Positions 27,413 through 35,397 of a stretch of 36,569 nt of DNA are shown one piece after another (position 1 is the stretch's first letter; every line of letters starts with the position of its first letter). Where the stretch lies: the NCBI GenBank assembly GCA_050263095.1, contig JBLNEW010000011.1, positions 1-36,569 on the forward strand, in the 5' to 3' direction. A program made the position numbers and the translations under genes. This stretch comes from FEB-35 sp050263095. GTDB taxonomy: Bacteria; Desulfobacterota; Deferrimicrobia; Deferrimicrobiales; Deferrimicrobiaceae. The notes beneath the pieces were generated by a model. It did not search any database, was not told where the DNA came from, and saw only the letters and a list, made by a program, of their open reading frames with translations.

Positions 27413-27449
27413 ATGTCGATTCCGATCGCCGGCCTGAATCCCGGTTCCT

Positions 27450-27478
27450 TTGACGACCCTCTCATAATTCCGCATACT
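27450..27478 (+). promoter_or_regulatory. Sigma-70 promoter giving a leaderless mRNA for the tRNA-end enzyme
   Basis: TTGACG (5/6) and CATACT (4/6) are 17 bases apart, just after the frd/sdh terminator. Transcription would start near 27485, only about two bases before the ATG at 27487. No Shine-Dalgarno sequence is present. Confidence 0.55.
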
Positions 27479-27486
27479 TAGATCAA

Positions 27487-30141
27487 ATGGAAGTCATAAC
27501 CACGCATATTAACGCCGACTTCGACACCATCGCCTCCATGGTGGCTGCGCGAAAGCTGTATCCCGGGGCGGTTATCGTGCTGCCCGGGTCGCAGGAGGAG
27601 ACGGTCAAGGGGTTCCTCATCCAGTCGGCCTTCTATGCCCTGGAGGTGCGCAAGGCGAGGGAGATAGACCTTTCCGAGGTCGCCAGGGTGATCCTGGTGG
27701 ATATCCGCAACTCCGCGCGGATCGGGGTTTTCCGCGACGTCGTGAAGCGGCCGGGCGTGGACCTGCACATTTACGACCACCATCCGGAAGAGGAGGCGGA
27801 CCTCCACGGAAGCGTCGAGGTGATCCGCCAGGCGGGGTCCACGACGACGATCCTCGTCGAGATCCTCAAGGAACGAGGGATCCCCATCACGCCGGACGAG
27901 GCGACCGTCATGATGCTCGGGATCTACGAGGACACCGGCTCGCTCATCTTCCCCTCCACTACCGTTTCCGACTACCTGGCGGCGGCGCACCTGTTGTCCT
28001 GCGGGGCGAACCTGGGCGCCGTTTCGGACATCCTCGCCAAGGACCTGACCTCCGAGCAGATATCGCTGTTGTACGACCTCATCCAGGGATCGAAGTCCTA
28101 CACCATACACGGCGTGGAGGTGGTGATCGCCGAGGCGCGGAGGGAGGAGTACGTCGGCGACCTCGCGGTCCTGGTCCACAAGCTGCGCGACATGGAGGCG
28201 GTGAACGTCCTGTTCGCCATCTGCCAGATGGGGGACCGGGTCGTGATCATCGGCCGAAGCCGCAAGCCCGAGGTGGACGTCGGGGCGGTGATGAGGGAGT
28301 TCGGCGGCGGAGGGCATTCGTACGCCGCCTCGGCCAACATAAAGGAGGCGACCACCTTCCAGGTGCGGGAGAAGATATTCAAGGTCCTCACCGAAAAGGT
28401 GATCCCGCGGCGCACCGCGGCGGACCTCATGGCGACCCCGGCCCGCAGCGCCCTGGCCGACAGCACGATCGCCGAAGTCCACCAGATGCTCACGCGGTTC
28501 AACATCAACGCCGTTCCCGTCCTGCGTGGTGAGGAGGGGGGCGAAGGAAGGGGAGGCGTATTCGGCATTATCACCCGGCAAGTCGTGGAAAAGGCGCTTT
28601 TTCACGGCCTTGGAACCGAAAAGGTGAGCGAGTACACGAACACCGATTTCGATGCGGTCGATCCCGGCGAGGGGATCGATCGCGTGCAGGAAATCATACT
28701 CAGGAAGAACCAGCGCCTTGTCCCGGTCGTGTCGGACGGAAAGGTGGCGGGAATCATCACGAGGACGGGGCTCCTGCGGTTCCTGCACGACGTCCGCGAC
28801 GTCCGGCCCCCCGATTCCGGAGAGGACATCCCCGCGGGCGGATTCCTCTCGCGCACGAAGAACGTGGCCAACCTCATGAAGGAGCGGCTTCCGTCGCAGG
28901 TTGTCGATCTCCTCCGGTCGGCGGGCGCCGTGGCGGAAGGACTGGGGATGTCCGCGTACGTAGTCGGCGGATTCGTGCGGGACCTGGTGATGCGGATCGA
29001 CAACCTCGACGTGGACATCGTGATAGAGGGGGACGGGATCGAGTTCGCGGAGGCGTTCGCGCGGGAGAATCCCTGCCGGGTCCGGCCGCACCACAAGTTC
29101 GGCACGGCGGTGCTCGTCTTCCCCGACGGCTTCAAGGTCGACGTGGCGACCGCGCGCGTCGAGTATTACCTCGAGCCGGCGGCGCTGCCCACGGTCGAGT
29201 ACAGCAGCATAAAGCAGGACCTGTACCGCCGGGATTTCACGATCAACACGCTGGCGGTGCGCCTGAACGCGCCGGTCTTCGGCGAGCTGATCGACTTTTA
29301 CGGCGCGCAGCGCGACATCAAGGAACGGGTCCTGCGCGTCCTTCACTCGCTGTCGTTCGTCGAGGACCCTTCGCGCATCCTGCGCGCGTCCCGCTTCGAG
29401 CGGCGGTTCGGGTTCATCATCGGCCGCCACACGCTGAATCTCATCCGAAACGCGGTCCGGCTCGACCTGATCGGCAGGCTGCCCAAGCCCAGGCTTTTCG
29501 GGGAGCTGGAGCTGATCCTGAAGGAAGAGGACCCGACGGCCATTCTGCGGCGCCTCTCGGAGTTCAACATCGGCCCGTCGATCCACCCCAAGATCACGCT
29601 GGACCGCAGGCAGATGGCCCTCCTGGAGGAGACCGCCGAGATCCTGGTGTGGTTTTCGCTCCTTTTCCTGGACGAGAAGGCCGAGAAATGGGGGGTACTG
29701 CTCCTCGCGCTGCTGGACCCCTTGACCCCCGCGGAAGGCAGGGATTTCGCCGCCGAGCTGGGGGTCGGGCGACGCGCCAGGGAGTGGGTGCGGATCGCGA
29801 AGTTCGAGGCGGACGAACTGATCGCCAGGCTGCTTACCAGCCGGGCCATCTCGCGCAAGCTGATCTACGACTGCCTGAGCCAGATGCCCAACGAAGTCAT
29901 CCTTTACATGATGGCCAAATCGAAACACCCCGATATCAAAAGATATATTTCTCTCTACTTCACGCAGCTCAAGAACGTGCGCTCCTTGGTTACGGGGAAG
30001 GACCTGGTCGACCTGGGCTACCCCCCGGGCCCGGATTTCAAGCGAATCTTCGACGAGATCCTCGAGCGGAAGTTCACCGGAGAACTCAAGACGAAAGCCG
30101 CCGAGATGTCCTTCGTCCTCTCCCACTTCCCCAAAAAGTAA
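27487..30141 (+). CDS. DHH-CBS-nucleotidyltransferase fusion: tRNA 3'-end (CCA or A-adding) enzyme
   Basis: The product has 884 residues in three parts. Residues 1-305 are a DHH/DHHA1 phosphoesterase (THINADFDTIASM, DHHPEE with D97-H98-H99, GGGGHSYAA), as in oligoribonuclease and RecJ-like proteins. Residues about 308-450 are two CBS repeats (RTAADLMATPARSALAD and a second copy), which usually bind adenine nucleotides. From about 475 comes a class II tRNA nucleotidyltransferase with VVGGFVRDLVMRIDNLDVDI, GTAVLVFPDGFKVDVATAR, RRDFTINTLA and DPSRILRASRFERRFGF. Such long forms occur in Geobacter and Aquifex; in Aquifex separate CC-adding and A-adding enzymes exist, and I recall that the A-adding one is a long form, so this enzyme may add only A76. 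The ATG is supported because homology begins at residue 2. Confidence 0.92.
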   Translation: MEVITTHINADFDTIASMVAARKLYPGAVIVLPGSQEETVKGFLIQSAFYALEVRKAREIDLSEVARVILVDIRNSARIGVFRDVVKRPGVDLHIYDHHPEEEADLHGSVEVIRQAGSTTTILVEILKERGIPITPDEATVMMLGIYEDTGSLIFPSTTVSDYLAAAHLLSCGANLGAVSDILAKDLTSEQISLLYDLIQGSKSYTIHGVEVVIAEARREEYVGDLAVLVHKLRDMEAVNVLFAICQMGDRVVIIGRSRKPEVDVGAVMREFGGGGHSYAASANIKEATTFQVREKIFKVLTEKVIPRRTAADLMATPARSALADSTIAEVHQMLTRFNINAVPVLRGEEGGEGRGGVFGIITRQVVEKALFHGLGTEKVSEYTNTDFDAVDPGEGIDRVQEIILRKNQRLVPVVSDGKVAGIITRTGLLRFLHDVRDVRPPDSGEDIPAGGFLSRTKNVANLMKERLPSQVVDLLRSAGAVAEGLGMSAYVVGGFVRDLVMRIDNLDVDIVIEGDGIEFAEAFARENPCRVRPHHKFGTAVLVFPDGFKVDVATARVEYYLEPAALPTVEYSSIKQDLYRRDFTINTLAVRLNAPVFGELIDFYGAQRDIKERVLRVLHSLSFVEDPSRILRASRFERRFGFIIGRHTLNLIRNAVRLDLIGRLPKPRLFGELELILKEEDPTAILRRLSEFNIGPSIHPKITLDRRQMALLEETAEILVWFSLLFLDEKAEKWGVLLLALLDPLTPAEGRDFAAELGVGRRAREWVRIAKFEADELIARLLTSRAISRKLIYDCLSQMPNEVILYMMAKSKHPDIKRYISLYFTQLKNVRSLVTGKDLVDLGYPPGPDFKRIFDEILERKFTGELKTKAAEMSFVLSHFPKK

Positions 30142-30142
30142 A

Positions 30143-30207
30143 GGGACGGTCTCAGGTTTATCGATGTGTGAAGGTCGATGAGATTAAAAAAAGTTTAAGA
30201 ACGTCCC
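30143..30207 (+). repeat. 65-bp palindromic REP/MITE-like element
   Basis: The element starts right after the stop of the preceding gene. Its ends are the inverted pair GGGACG (30143-30148) and CGTCCC (30202-30207). Nested inside are TCTCA/TGAGA (30150-30154 with 30179-30183) and TCGA/TCGA (30061-30064 style pair at 30161-30164 with 30175-30178). On the minus strand it begins GGGGACGTTCTTAAACTTTT, which I associate with dispersed palindromes near IS200/RAYT-type transposases in delta-proteobacteria. That link is from memory and not verified. No second copy is in this window. Confidence 0.5.
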
Positions 30208-30252
30208 CGGGTTTAAGTTGTTAAGATATCCTATTTTGGAAAGGGGAATTCG

Positions 30253-30963
30253 TTGTTCGACATCCAGGGATTTCTCCAGCAGATATCGATCCAGGCCATT
30301 CCGCTCCTCCTTGCGATAACGTTCCACGAGGCCGCGCACGGCTGGGTCGCCTACAAGAAGGGCGACCCGACCGCCAAGATGCTGGGGCGGGTGACGCTAA
30401 ACCCGCTGGCGCACATCGATCCGTTCGGCACCATCCTCCTTCCCGCCATGCTCATCCTCATGCGGAGCCCGTTCCTCTTCGGGTACGCCAAACCCGTGCC
30501 CGTCAATTTCCGCCTCCTCAAGGACCAGAAGCGGGACCCTGTCTACGTGGCCTCCGCGGGGGTCGTGACGAACCTTGCGCTGGCCGCGGCGTCGGGCATC
30601 CTCCTGCGGATCGTCGGCCTTCTGGACCCGGACGTCATCGCGAAGATCGTGCATTCCGGCATGCAGGCGACCGGGGACGGGACAATGCAGATGGCCCTCA
30701 TCCCGGTGGCGCTCATGTGCGTGGCGTCGGTCAAGTGGAACGTCCTGCTGGCGATATTCAACCTGATCCCGATTCCGCCGCTGGACGGCGGCCGGATCGC
30801 CGTGGGGCTGCTCCCGTACGGCCCCTCGCAGGCCCTGGCCTCGGTCGAGCGCTACGGAATGCTCATACTCATCGCGCTCTTCATGTTCGATCCTTTTGGT
30901 ATAATCCATCGGATAATCTATCCGGTCATCCACCTGCTCACGTATCTGTTCCTGGGCGGATAA
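30253..30963 (+). CDS. M50-family site-2-type membrane metalloprotease (YwhC/Rv-like)
   Basis: The product has 236 residues, almost all hydrophobic, with about six membrane segments. The zinc motif HEAAH (H25, E26, H29) lies in the first long segment, followed by GRVTLNPLAHIDPFGTILLP. The third zinc ligand is Asp in NLIPIPPLDGGRIA (about residue 179). This is the short PDZ-less M50 group found beside trpS and scpA in many bacteria; substrates are unknown. The start is TTG 30253 with AAAGGGGA five bases upstream. A later ATG would lose part of the membrane segment and lie too close to HExxH. The gene is probably first in an operon running to rluB. Confidence 0.9.
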   Translation: MFDIQGFLQQISIQAIPLLLAITFHEAAHGWVAYKKGDPTAKMLGRVTLNPLAHIDPFGTILLPAMLILMRSPFLFGYAKPVPVNFRLLKDQKRDPVYVASAGVVTNLALAAASGILLRIVGLLDPDVIAKIVHSGMQATGDGTMQMALIPVALMCVASVKWNVLLAIFNLIPIPPLDGGRIAVGLLPYGPSQALASVERYGMLILIALFMFDPFGIIHRIIYPVIHLLTYLFLGG

Positions 30964-30986
30964 CGATCAATCAAGGAGGCAAAGTT

Positions 30987-31967
30987 TTGCGCAAGCGCAT
31001 CTTGAGCGGCATGCGGCCGAGCGGCAAGCTGCACCTGGGACATTACCTGGGGGTCCTGGTCAACTGGAGGAAGCTGCAGGAGGATAACGACTGCTTCTTC
31101 TTCGTCGCCGACTGGCACGCGCTCACAACCGAATACGAGCGCACGAGCGTGATAGGCGAGAGCATCGACGACATGGTGATCGACTGGCTCGCCTCCGGGA
31201 TCGACCCGTTGAAGGCCACGCTATTCATCCAGAGCAACGTGCCCCAGCACGCCGAGCTGCACCTGCTCCTCTCGATGATCACCCCGCTGCCGTGGCTTGA
31301 GCGCAACCCGACCTACAAGGAGCAGCTTCGCGAGCAGACGACGAGGGACCTGCACACCTACGGATTCCTGGGCTACCCGGTGCTGCAGGCGGCCGACATC
31401 CTCATGTACGACGCCGAGCTGGTGCCCGTCGGAATCGACCAGGTCCCGCACCTGGAACTCTCCCGGGAGATCGCCCGCAGGTTCAACTTCCTCTACAAGG
31501 AGGTTTTCGCCATTCCGCAGGCGTACCTGACCGAAACGCCCAAGATCATGGGGACGGACAACCGGAAGATGAGCAAGACGTACGGCAACGCGATAATGCT
31601 TTCGGACACGGCGGAAGAGGTCTGGGGGAAGGTCAAGCCGATGGTCACCGACCCGGCGCGCGTGCGCCGCTCCGATCCCGGCAACCCGGAGATCTGCAAC
31701 GTGTTCGCCTACCACAAGATCTTCTCGGACGAGGAGACGATCAAGAGGGTCGACGTGGGCTGCCGGACCGCGGGGATCGGCTGCATAGAGTGCAAGAAGT
31801 GGATGTACGACCGCATGGAGAAGGTGCTCGCCCCCATCCGGGAAAAACGCAGGCAGATCGTCGACGGCGGCATCCCGGTCCGGCAGATCCTGGCGGAGGG
31901 GACGCAACGGGCGCTCGAAAACGCCGAGAAGAAGATGAAGGAGGTCAGGGAAGCGGTTGGGATCTGA
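30987..31967 (+). CDS. trpS: Tryptophanyl-tRNA synthetase
   Basis: The product has 326 residues, the usual compact bacterial class Ic synthetase. The HIGH-type motif is GKLHLGHYLG (about residues 13-22), and the KMSKS-type motif is KMSKT from K194. VLQAADILMYDAELVPVGID forms the tryptophan pocket region, and DQVPHLELSREIARRFN is typical of TrpS. I chose TTG 30987, which has an excellent AAGGAGG seven bases upstream and matches the family N-terminus (RILSGMRPSGKLHLGH). The stop overlaps the scpA start by 11 bases. Confidence 0.95.
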   Translation: MRKRILSGMRPSGKLHLGHYLGVLVNWRKLQEDNDCFFFVADWHALTTEYERTSVIGESIDDMVIDWLASGIDPLKATLFIQSNVPQHAELHLLLSMITPLPWLERNPTYKEQLREQTTRDLHTYGFLGYPVLQAADILMYDAELVPVGIDQVPHLELSREIARRFNFLYKEVFAIPQAYLTETPKIMGTDNRKMSKTYGNAIMLSDTAEEVWGKVKPMVTDPARVRRSDPGNPEICNVFAYHKIFSDEETIKRVDVGCRTAGIGCIECKKWMYDRMEKVLAPIREKRRQIVDGGIPVRQILAEGTQRALENAEKKMKEVREAVGI

Positions 31968-32742
31968 ATCGCCCAACGGCGCGCCGGGCATCGCGGTCAG
32001 CCTCGAGGTCTTCGAAGGCCCGCTCGACCTGCTCCTGCACCTGATCCGCGAGGACAAGCTCGATATACACGACATCCCGATCTCGCGCATCACGGAGCAG
32101 TACCTGGCATATCTCGACGCTATGAAAGCGCTCAACCTGGACGTCGCGGGAGAGTTCCTCGTGATGGCGTCGACGCTCATCTACATCAAGTCGAAGTCGC
32201 TGCTTCCGCGGACGGGTGACGAGCTCGAGCCGGAGGAGGACCCGGAAACGATGCGGGCCGAGCTCTCCAGGCGGCTTATCGAGTACCGGAAGTTCAAGGA
32301 GGCCGCCGCCAGGCTGTCCGACCGCCCGATCCTGGGGCGGGACGTTTTCGCGCGGGATTTCCTGGGCGAGGAGATCTCCGGGGAAGAGGTGGCGATCACC
32401 GAGCTGTCGCTGGCGGACCTAATCACCGCCTTTAAGAGCGTCATAGAGCGGATGCCGAAGGACGAGGCTCACGAGGTCTTCGTGGATCGCCTCACCATCG
32501 CGGACGCGATATCGTTCCTGCTTGACCGGATCCGGGAAGACGGGTCGATCCGGTTCGACCGCCTGGTCGAGGAATTCAGGACGAGGAACGAGATAATCTC
32601 GTTCTTCCTGGGTATCCTGGAGCTCATCCGGCTCCGGACCGTAAAGGCCTACCAGGCCAACCCGATGGGACTGATCACGATCGTCCCGGCCGTGCGGGAG
32701 GAGGAAAATGGAAGAGAGCCCGAAGAACCAGACACCCGTTGA
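31957..32742 (+). CDS. scpA: Segregation and condensation protein A
   Basis: The product has 261 residues. ScpA is the kleisin that links the two heads of the SMC condensin ring and binds ScpB, compacting and separating chromosomes. The N-terminal SMC-binding part has VFEGPLDLLLHLIREDKLDI, then DIPISRITEQYLAYLDAM and VMASTLIYIKSKSLLPR. The acidic middle (about 85-100) and the C-terminal winged-helix part (RFDRLVEEFRTRNEIISFFL) are normal. The TTG start lies inside the end of trpS, with AAGGAGGT eleven bases upstream. It overlaps scpB by 35 bases. Confidence 0.93.
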   Translation: MGSESPNGAPGIAVSLEVFEGPLDLLLHLIREDKLDIHDIPISRITEQYLAYLDAMKALNLDVAGEFLVMASTLIYIKSKSLLPRTGDELEPEEDPETMRAELSRRLIEYRKFKEAAARLSDRPILGRDVFARDFLGEEISGEEVAITELSLADLITAFKSVIERMPKDEAHEVFVDRLTIADAISFLLDRIREDGSIRFDRLVEEFRTRNEIISFFLGILELIRLRTVKAYQANPMGLITIVPAVREEENGREPEEPDTR

Positions 32743-33550
32743 TACCGAGCCGGATGCCGCTCCCGATACCGACTTCGCGGCAGGAGTCGTAGCCGGCGGG
32801 GAAAAGAAAGAAGGGGAGGAAGTGGACCTCTCCCGTGCGGCATCCATCCTGGAGAGCCTGCTGCTGGTCTCCGAGCAGCCGCTCTCGCTGGAAAAGGCGG
32901 GCCAGGTGCTGGGAGGCATTTCCAAGGCGACCGTGCGCGACGCGATCCGGATCCTGCAGGCGAAATACCCCCCGGACTCCTCAGGGATCCTGGTGGAGGA
33001 GGTCGCAAAGGGGATCCAGCTGCGCACGAACCCGGCGAACCAGGAGTACGTTCGCCAGCTCTTCGATATCAAGCCTCCGCGTTTTTCGCGCGCGGCGCTC
33101 GAAACGCTTTCCATAATCGCATACAAGCAGCCGGTGACTCGCCTCGAGATCGAGCAGATACGCGGAGTGGACTGCGCCGGGTCGATCAAGACCCTGATGG
33201 AGCGGCGGCTGGTAAAGGTCGTCGGCAAGAAGGACGTGATCGGAAGACCGTTCCTCTTCGGGACGAGCAGGGAGTTCCTGGAGATATTCGGGCTGGCCAG
33301 CCTTTCCGACCTGCCTTCGATGCGCGACATCGAGGATTTCCTGGCGGCGGCCACCGGCGGCGTAGTCGCGGAGACCTCTCCCGAGGAACACCTGCAGCTT
33401 CATGCGGATTCGGAGCTGGCGGCCAGCCTGGAAGCGGCGGAGCCAGGCGAACCGCTGTTGTCCACCGAGTCCGGATTGCCCGAAGGGGTGTCGGAAGACG
33501 TCCTGTCGGATGCGGCCTCCCGCGAGGAGGGCGGCGAGACGGATGGCTAG
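32708..33550 (+). CDS. scpB: Segregation and condensation protein B
   Basis: The product has 280 residues. ScpB dimers bind ScpA and stabilise the SMC complex. The conserved two-winged-helix body begins near residue 45 (ASILESLLLVSEQPLSLEKA) and includes ETLSIIAYKQPVTRLEIEQI and the FLFGTSREFLEIFGL end near residue 195. The first 40 residues and the last 60 are acidic, low in conservation and probably disordered. The ATG has a strong GGGAGGAGG site six bases upstream, inside scpA. The last eight bases overlap the pseudouridine synthase gene. Confidence 0.93.
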   Translation: MEESPKNQTPVDTEPDAAPDTDFAAGVVAGGEKKEGEEVDLSRAASILESLLLVSEQPLSLEKAGQVLGGISKATVRDAIRILQAKYPPDSSGILVEEVAKGIQLRTNPANQEYVRQLFDIKPPRFSRAALETLSIIAYKQPVTRLEIEQIRGVDCAGSIKTLMERRLVKVVGKKDVIGRPFLFGTSREFLEIFGLASLSDLPSMRDIEDFLAAATGGVVAETSPEEHLQLHADSELAASLEAAEPGEPLLSTESGLPEGVSEDVLSDAASREEGGETDG

Positions 33551-34565
33551 CCCGCATTCCAGCGAACACCTCAACCGGTACATCTCGCTTGCGGCGGGCG
33601 TTTCCCGCCGAACGGCCGACGAGCTGATCCGCAGCGGGCGGGTGACCGTCGGAGGGCAGGCGGTCCTCGACCCCGGATCCTTCTTCGACCCGGGGAAGGG
33701 CGAGGTCAGGCTGGACGGGAATACGCTCGTCCCCTTGAGGGAAGAGAAGATCTACCTGATGGCGTACAAGCCCGACAACGTCGTCAGCACGATGAAGGAC
33801 AAGGAAGGCCGGCAGACGGTTGCGTCGCTCGTGGGCGACCTTGCCGCGCGGGTGTTTCCCGTCGGTCGGCTGGACTACCACACGACCGGCCTTATCCTGT
33901 TCACCAACGACGGCGAACTTGCCTTCAAGCTCACGCATCCCAGGTTCGGAGTCGAGAAGACATATGTGGCGAAGGTCATGGGCGCCCCCCCTCCGGCGGC
34001 GCTCAAATTCCTTCGCAGCGGACTTCCTATCGACGGCGTCATGACCAATCCCGCCCAGGTCGCTTTCCTGGAAAAGCGTGAAGGGAAGGCGTGGATCGCG
34101 ATCCGCATAGCGGAAGGGCGGTACCACCAGGTGCGGAAGATGTTCGAGGCGATCGGGCACAAGGTGATGAAACTCAAGCGGACAGCGATCGGCCCGATAG
34201 AGCTTGCGGGGGTGGAGCCCGGGGAGTGGCGCTATCTTACCGGGAAGGAAGTGCGGGACCTGAAGGCCTACGTGGAAAAAAAGGAACACGAGCCTCGTTC
34301 GGCGCCTCCCCGCGCGCCGGGCGTCGGCAAGCCGAAATTCATCCCGCGCGCGAAGCGAATGCAACCTCCTGCCGCCGCGGAATCCACAGTGGAGCGGAAA
34401 GGCCCCCGCCAGCCCAAGCCGGAGTGGAAAAAAACTCCGAAATCCCCCGCGGCGCCGGGCGGTCCACGAGCAGTCCCTGGGCAAGGACCTGGAAAAGGCA
34501 GGGAATTCCGGTCGCCCGCGCGTAAGGCAAGCCGCCCCGGCAAGGGGAGGCGTTTCGGCCGCTAG
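33543..34565 (+). CDS. rluB: RluB/RsuA-family 23S rRNA pseudouridine synthase
   Basis: The product has 340 residues. An N-terminal S4 RNA-binding domain (about 8-60, HLNRYISLAAGVSRRTADEL) precedes the pseudouridine synthase domain with the catalytic Asp D111 in VGRLDYHTTGLILFTNDG. GRYHQVRKMFEAIGHKVMKL is the second family motif. RluB makes a pseudouridine in helix 89 of 23S rRNA next to the peptidyl-transferase centre; this exact target is inferred from family similarity. After about residue 245 there is a 95-residue tail rich in Lys, Arg, Pro and Ala, with no fold visible, likely an RNA-binding extension. The ATG lies inside the end of scpB; GAGGAGG is present 11 bases upstream. Confidence 0.9.
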   Translation: MASPHSSEHLNRYISLAAGVSRRTADELIRSGRVTVGGQAVLDPGSFFDPGKGEVRLDGNTLVPLREEKIYLMAYKPDNVVSTMKDKEGRQTVASLVGDLAARVFPVGRLDYHTTGLILFTNDGELAFKLTHPRFGVEKTYVAKVMGAPPPAALKFLRSGLPIDGVMTNPAQVAFLEKREGKAWIAIRIAEGRYHQVRKMFEAIGHKVMKLKRTAIGPIELAGVEPGEWRYLTGKEVRDLKAYVEKKEHEPRSAPPRAPGVGKPKFIPRAKRMQPPAAAESTVERKGPRQPKPEWKKTPKSPAAPGGPRAVPGQGPGKGREFRSPARKASRPGKGRRFGR

Positions 34566-34581
34566 CCTTGTTTTAAATAAA

Positions 34582-34609
34582 TTGACAGTGCGGCGCCTGA
34601 ATAGATAAT
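34582..34609 (+). promoter_or_regulatory. Strong sigma-70 promoter of the initiator tRNA gene
   Basis: A perfect TTGACA is followed 16 bases later by GATAAT (5/6). An AT-rich tract lies just upstream (TTTTAAATAAA). Transcription should start near 34616, leaving only about eight bases before the mature tRNA 5' end. It is the best promoter in the window, as expected for a stable RNA. Confidence 0.8.
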
Positions 34610-34624
34610 ATAGTTGGCTTACGA

Positions 34625-34701
<77 letters not shown>

Positions 34702-34713
34702 ATACCAACGACG

Positions 34714-34746
34714 GGGCCGCGAGAAATCGTGGCCCTTTTTCTTTTT
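34714..34746 (+). terminator. Intrinsic terminator after the tRNA gene
   Basis: GGGCCGCGA and TCGTGGCCC form a 9-bp stem (one G-U pair) around a GAAA tetraloop, followed by TTTTTCTTTTT. It ends 13 bases before the DNA glycosylase start codon, so that gene needs read-through or its own promoter, and I see none. Confidence 0.88.
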
Positions 34747-34759
34747 CATAAAGAGGAAC

Positions 34760-35311
34760 ATGCGAAAACTTCCCCGTTCCTTTTACGACCGCGACACCGT
34801 GACGGTCGCCATGGAGCTTCTCGGGAAGCGCCTGGTTCACGCGTCCGACGGAGTGGAGCGAGTCGGAGCGATCGTGGAAGTCGAGGCATACCTGGGGCCC
34901 CACGACCTCGCGGCCCATTCTTCGAGGGGGCTGACGCAGCGAACGAAGGTGATGTTCGGCCCGCCGGGCCACGCTTACGTTTACCTGGTCTACGGGATGT
35001 ATTACTGCATGAACGTCGTCACCGAGCGCGAAGGCCACGCATCTGCCGTCCTGCTGCGCGCGATCGAGCCGGTCATGAATGTCGAAGGCCGCACCCAGGG
35101 CCCGGGCAGGCTATGCAGATCGATGCATATCGACAGGCGCCTGAACGCCCACGATCTCACCAGCGACGATTTCTACATTGCGGATCTTCCCGGCGCCGAG
35201 CCGCCGCGGATCGTCAAAAGGCCCCGGGTGGGCGTCGATTACGCCGGACATTGGGCGAAGCGGCTTTTGAGGTTTTACGTCAGGGGCAACCCGTTCGTCT
35301 CGAAGCGATAG
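34760..35311 (+). CDS. mpg: 3-methyladenine DNA glycosylase (Mpg/AAG family)
   Basis: The product has 183 residues. It removes alkylated purines such as 3-methyladenine and hypoxanthine from DNA, starting base-excision repair. Family motifs are LLGKRLVH, the catalytic-Glu segment AIVEVEAYLGPHDLAAHS, RTKVMFGPPGHAYVYLVYGM, then YYCMNVVTE with the base-intercalating region, and VLLRAIEP, GPGRLCRSM. The start ATG has AAAGAGGA upstream. It is close behind a tRNA terminator and may be transcribed by read-through. The gene is complete. Confidence 0.93.
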   Translation: MRKLPRSFYDRDTVTVAMELLGKRLVHASDGVERVGAIVEVEAYLGPHDLAAHSSRGLTQRTKVMFGPPGHAYVYLVYGMYYCMNVVTEREGHASAVLLRAIEPVMNVEGRTQGPGRLCRSMHIDRRLNAHDLTSDDFYIADLPGAEPPRIVKRPRVGVDYAGHWAKRLLRFYVRGNPFVSKR

Positions 35312-35397
35312 CGGATGAAGTTGGGGATCGGCAAATTCAACCGGCGGATTTAGGCTAAGATATATTTAACACTCGCCTGGCTTGCGATGGAGGGTAT

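Noticed and set aside
27478..30126. An 882-codon minus-strand open frame opposite the tRNA-end enzyme
   Set aside because: Same codon-phase shadow effect. Its product is full of Asp, Arg, His and Val with no recognisable domain.
35314..35352. 12-codon ORF MKLGIGKFNRRI before the rhodanese gene
   Set aside because: There is no ribosome-binding site and nothing family-like; it probably arises by chance.
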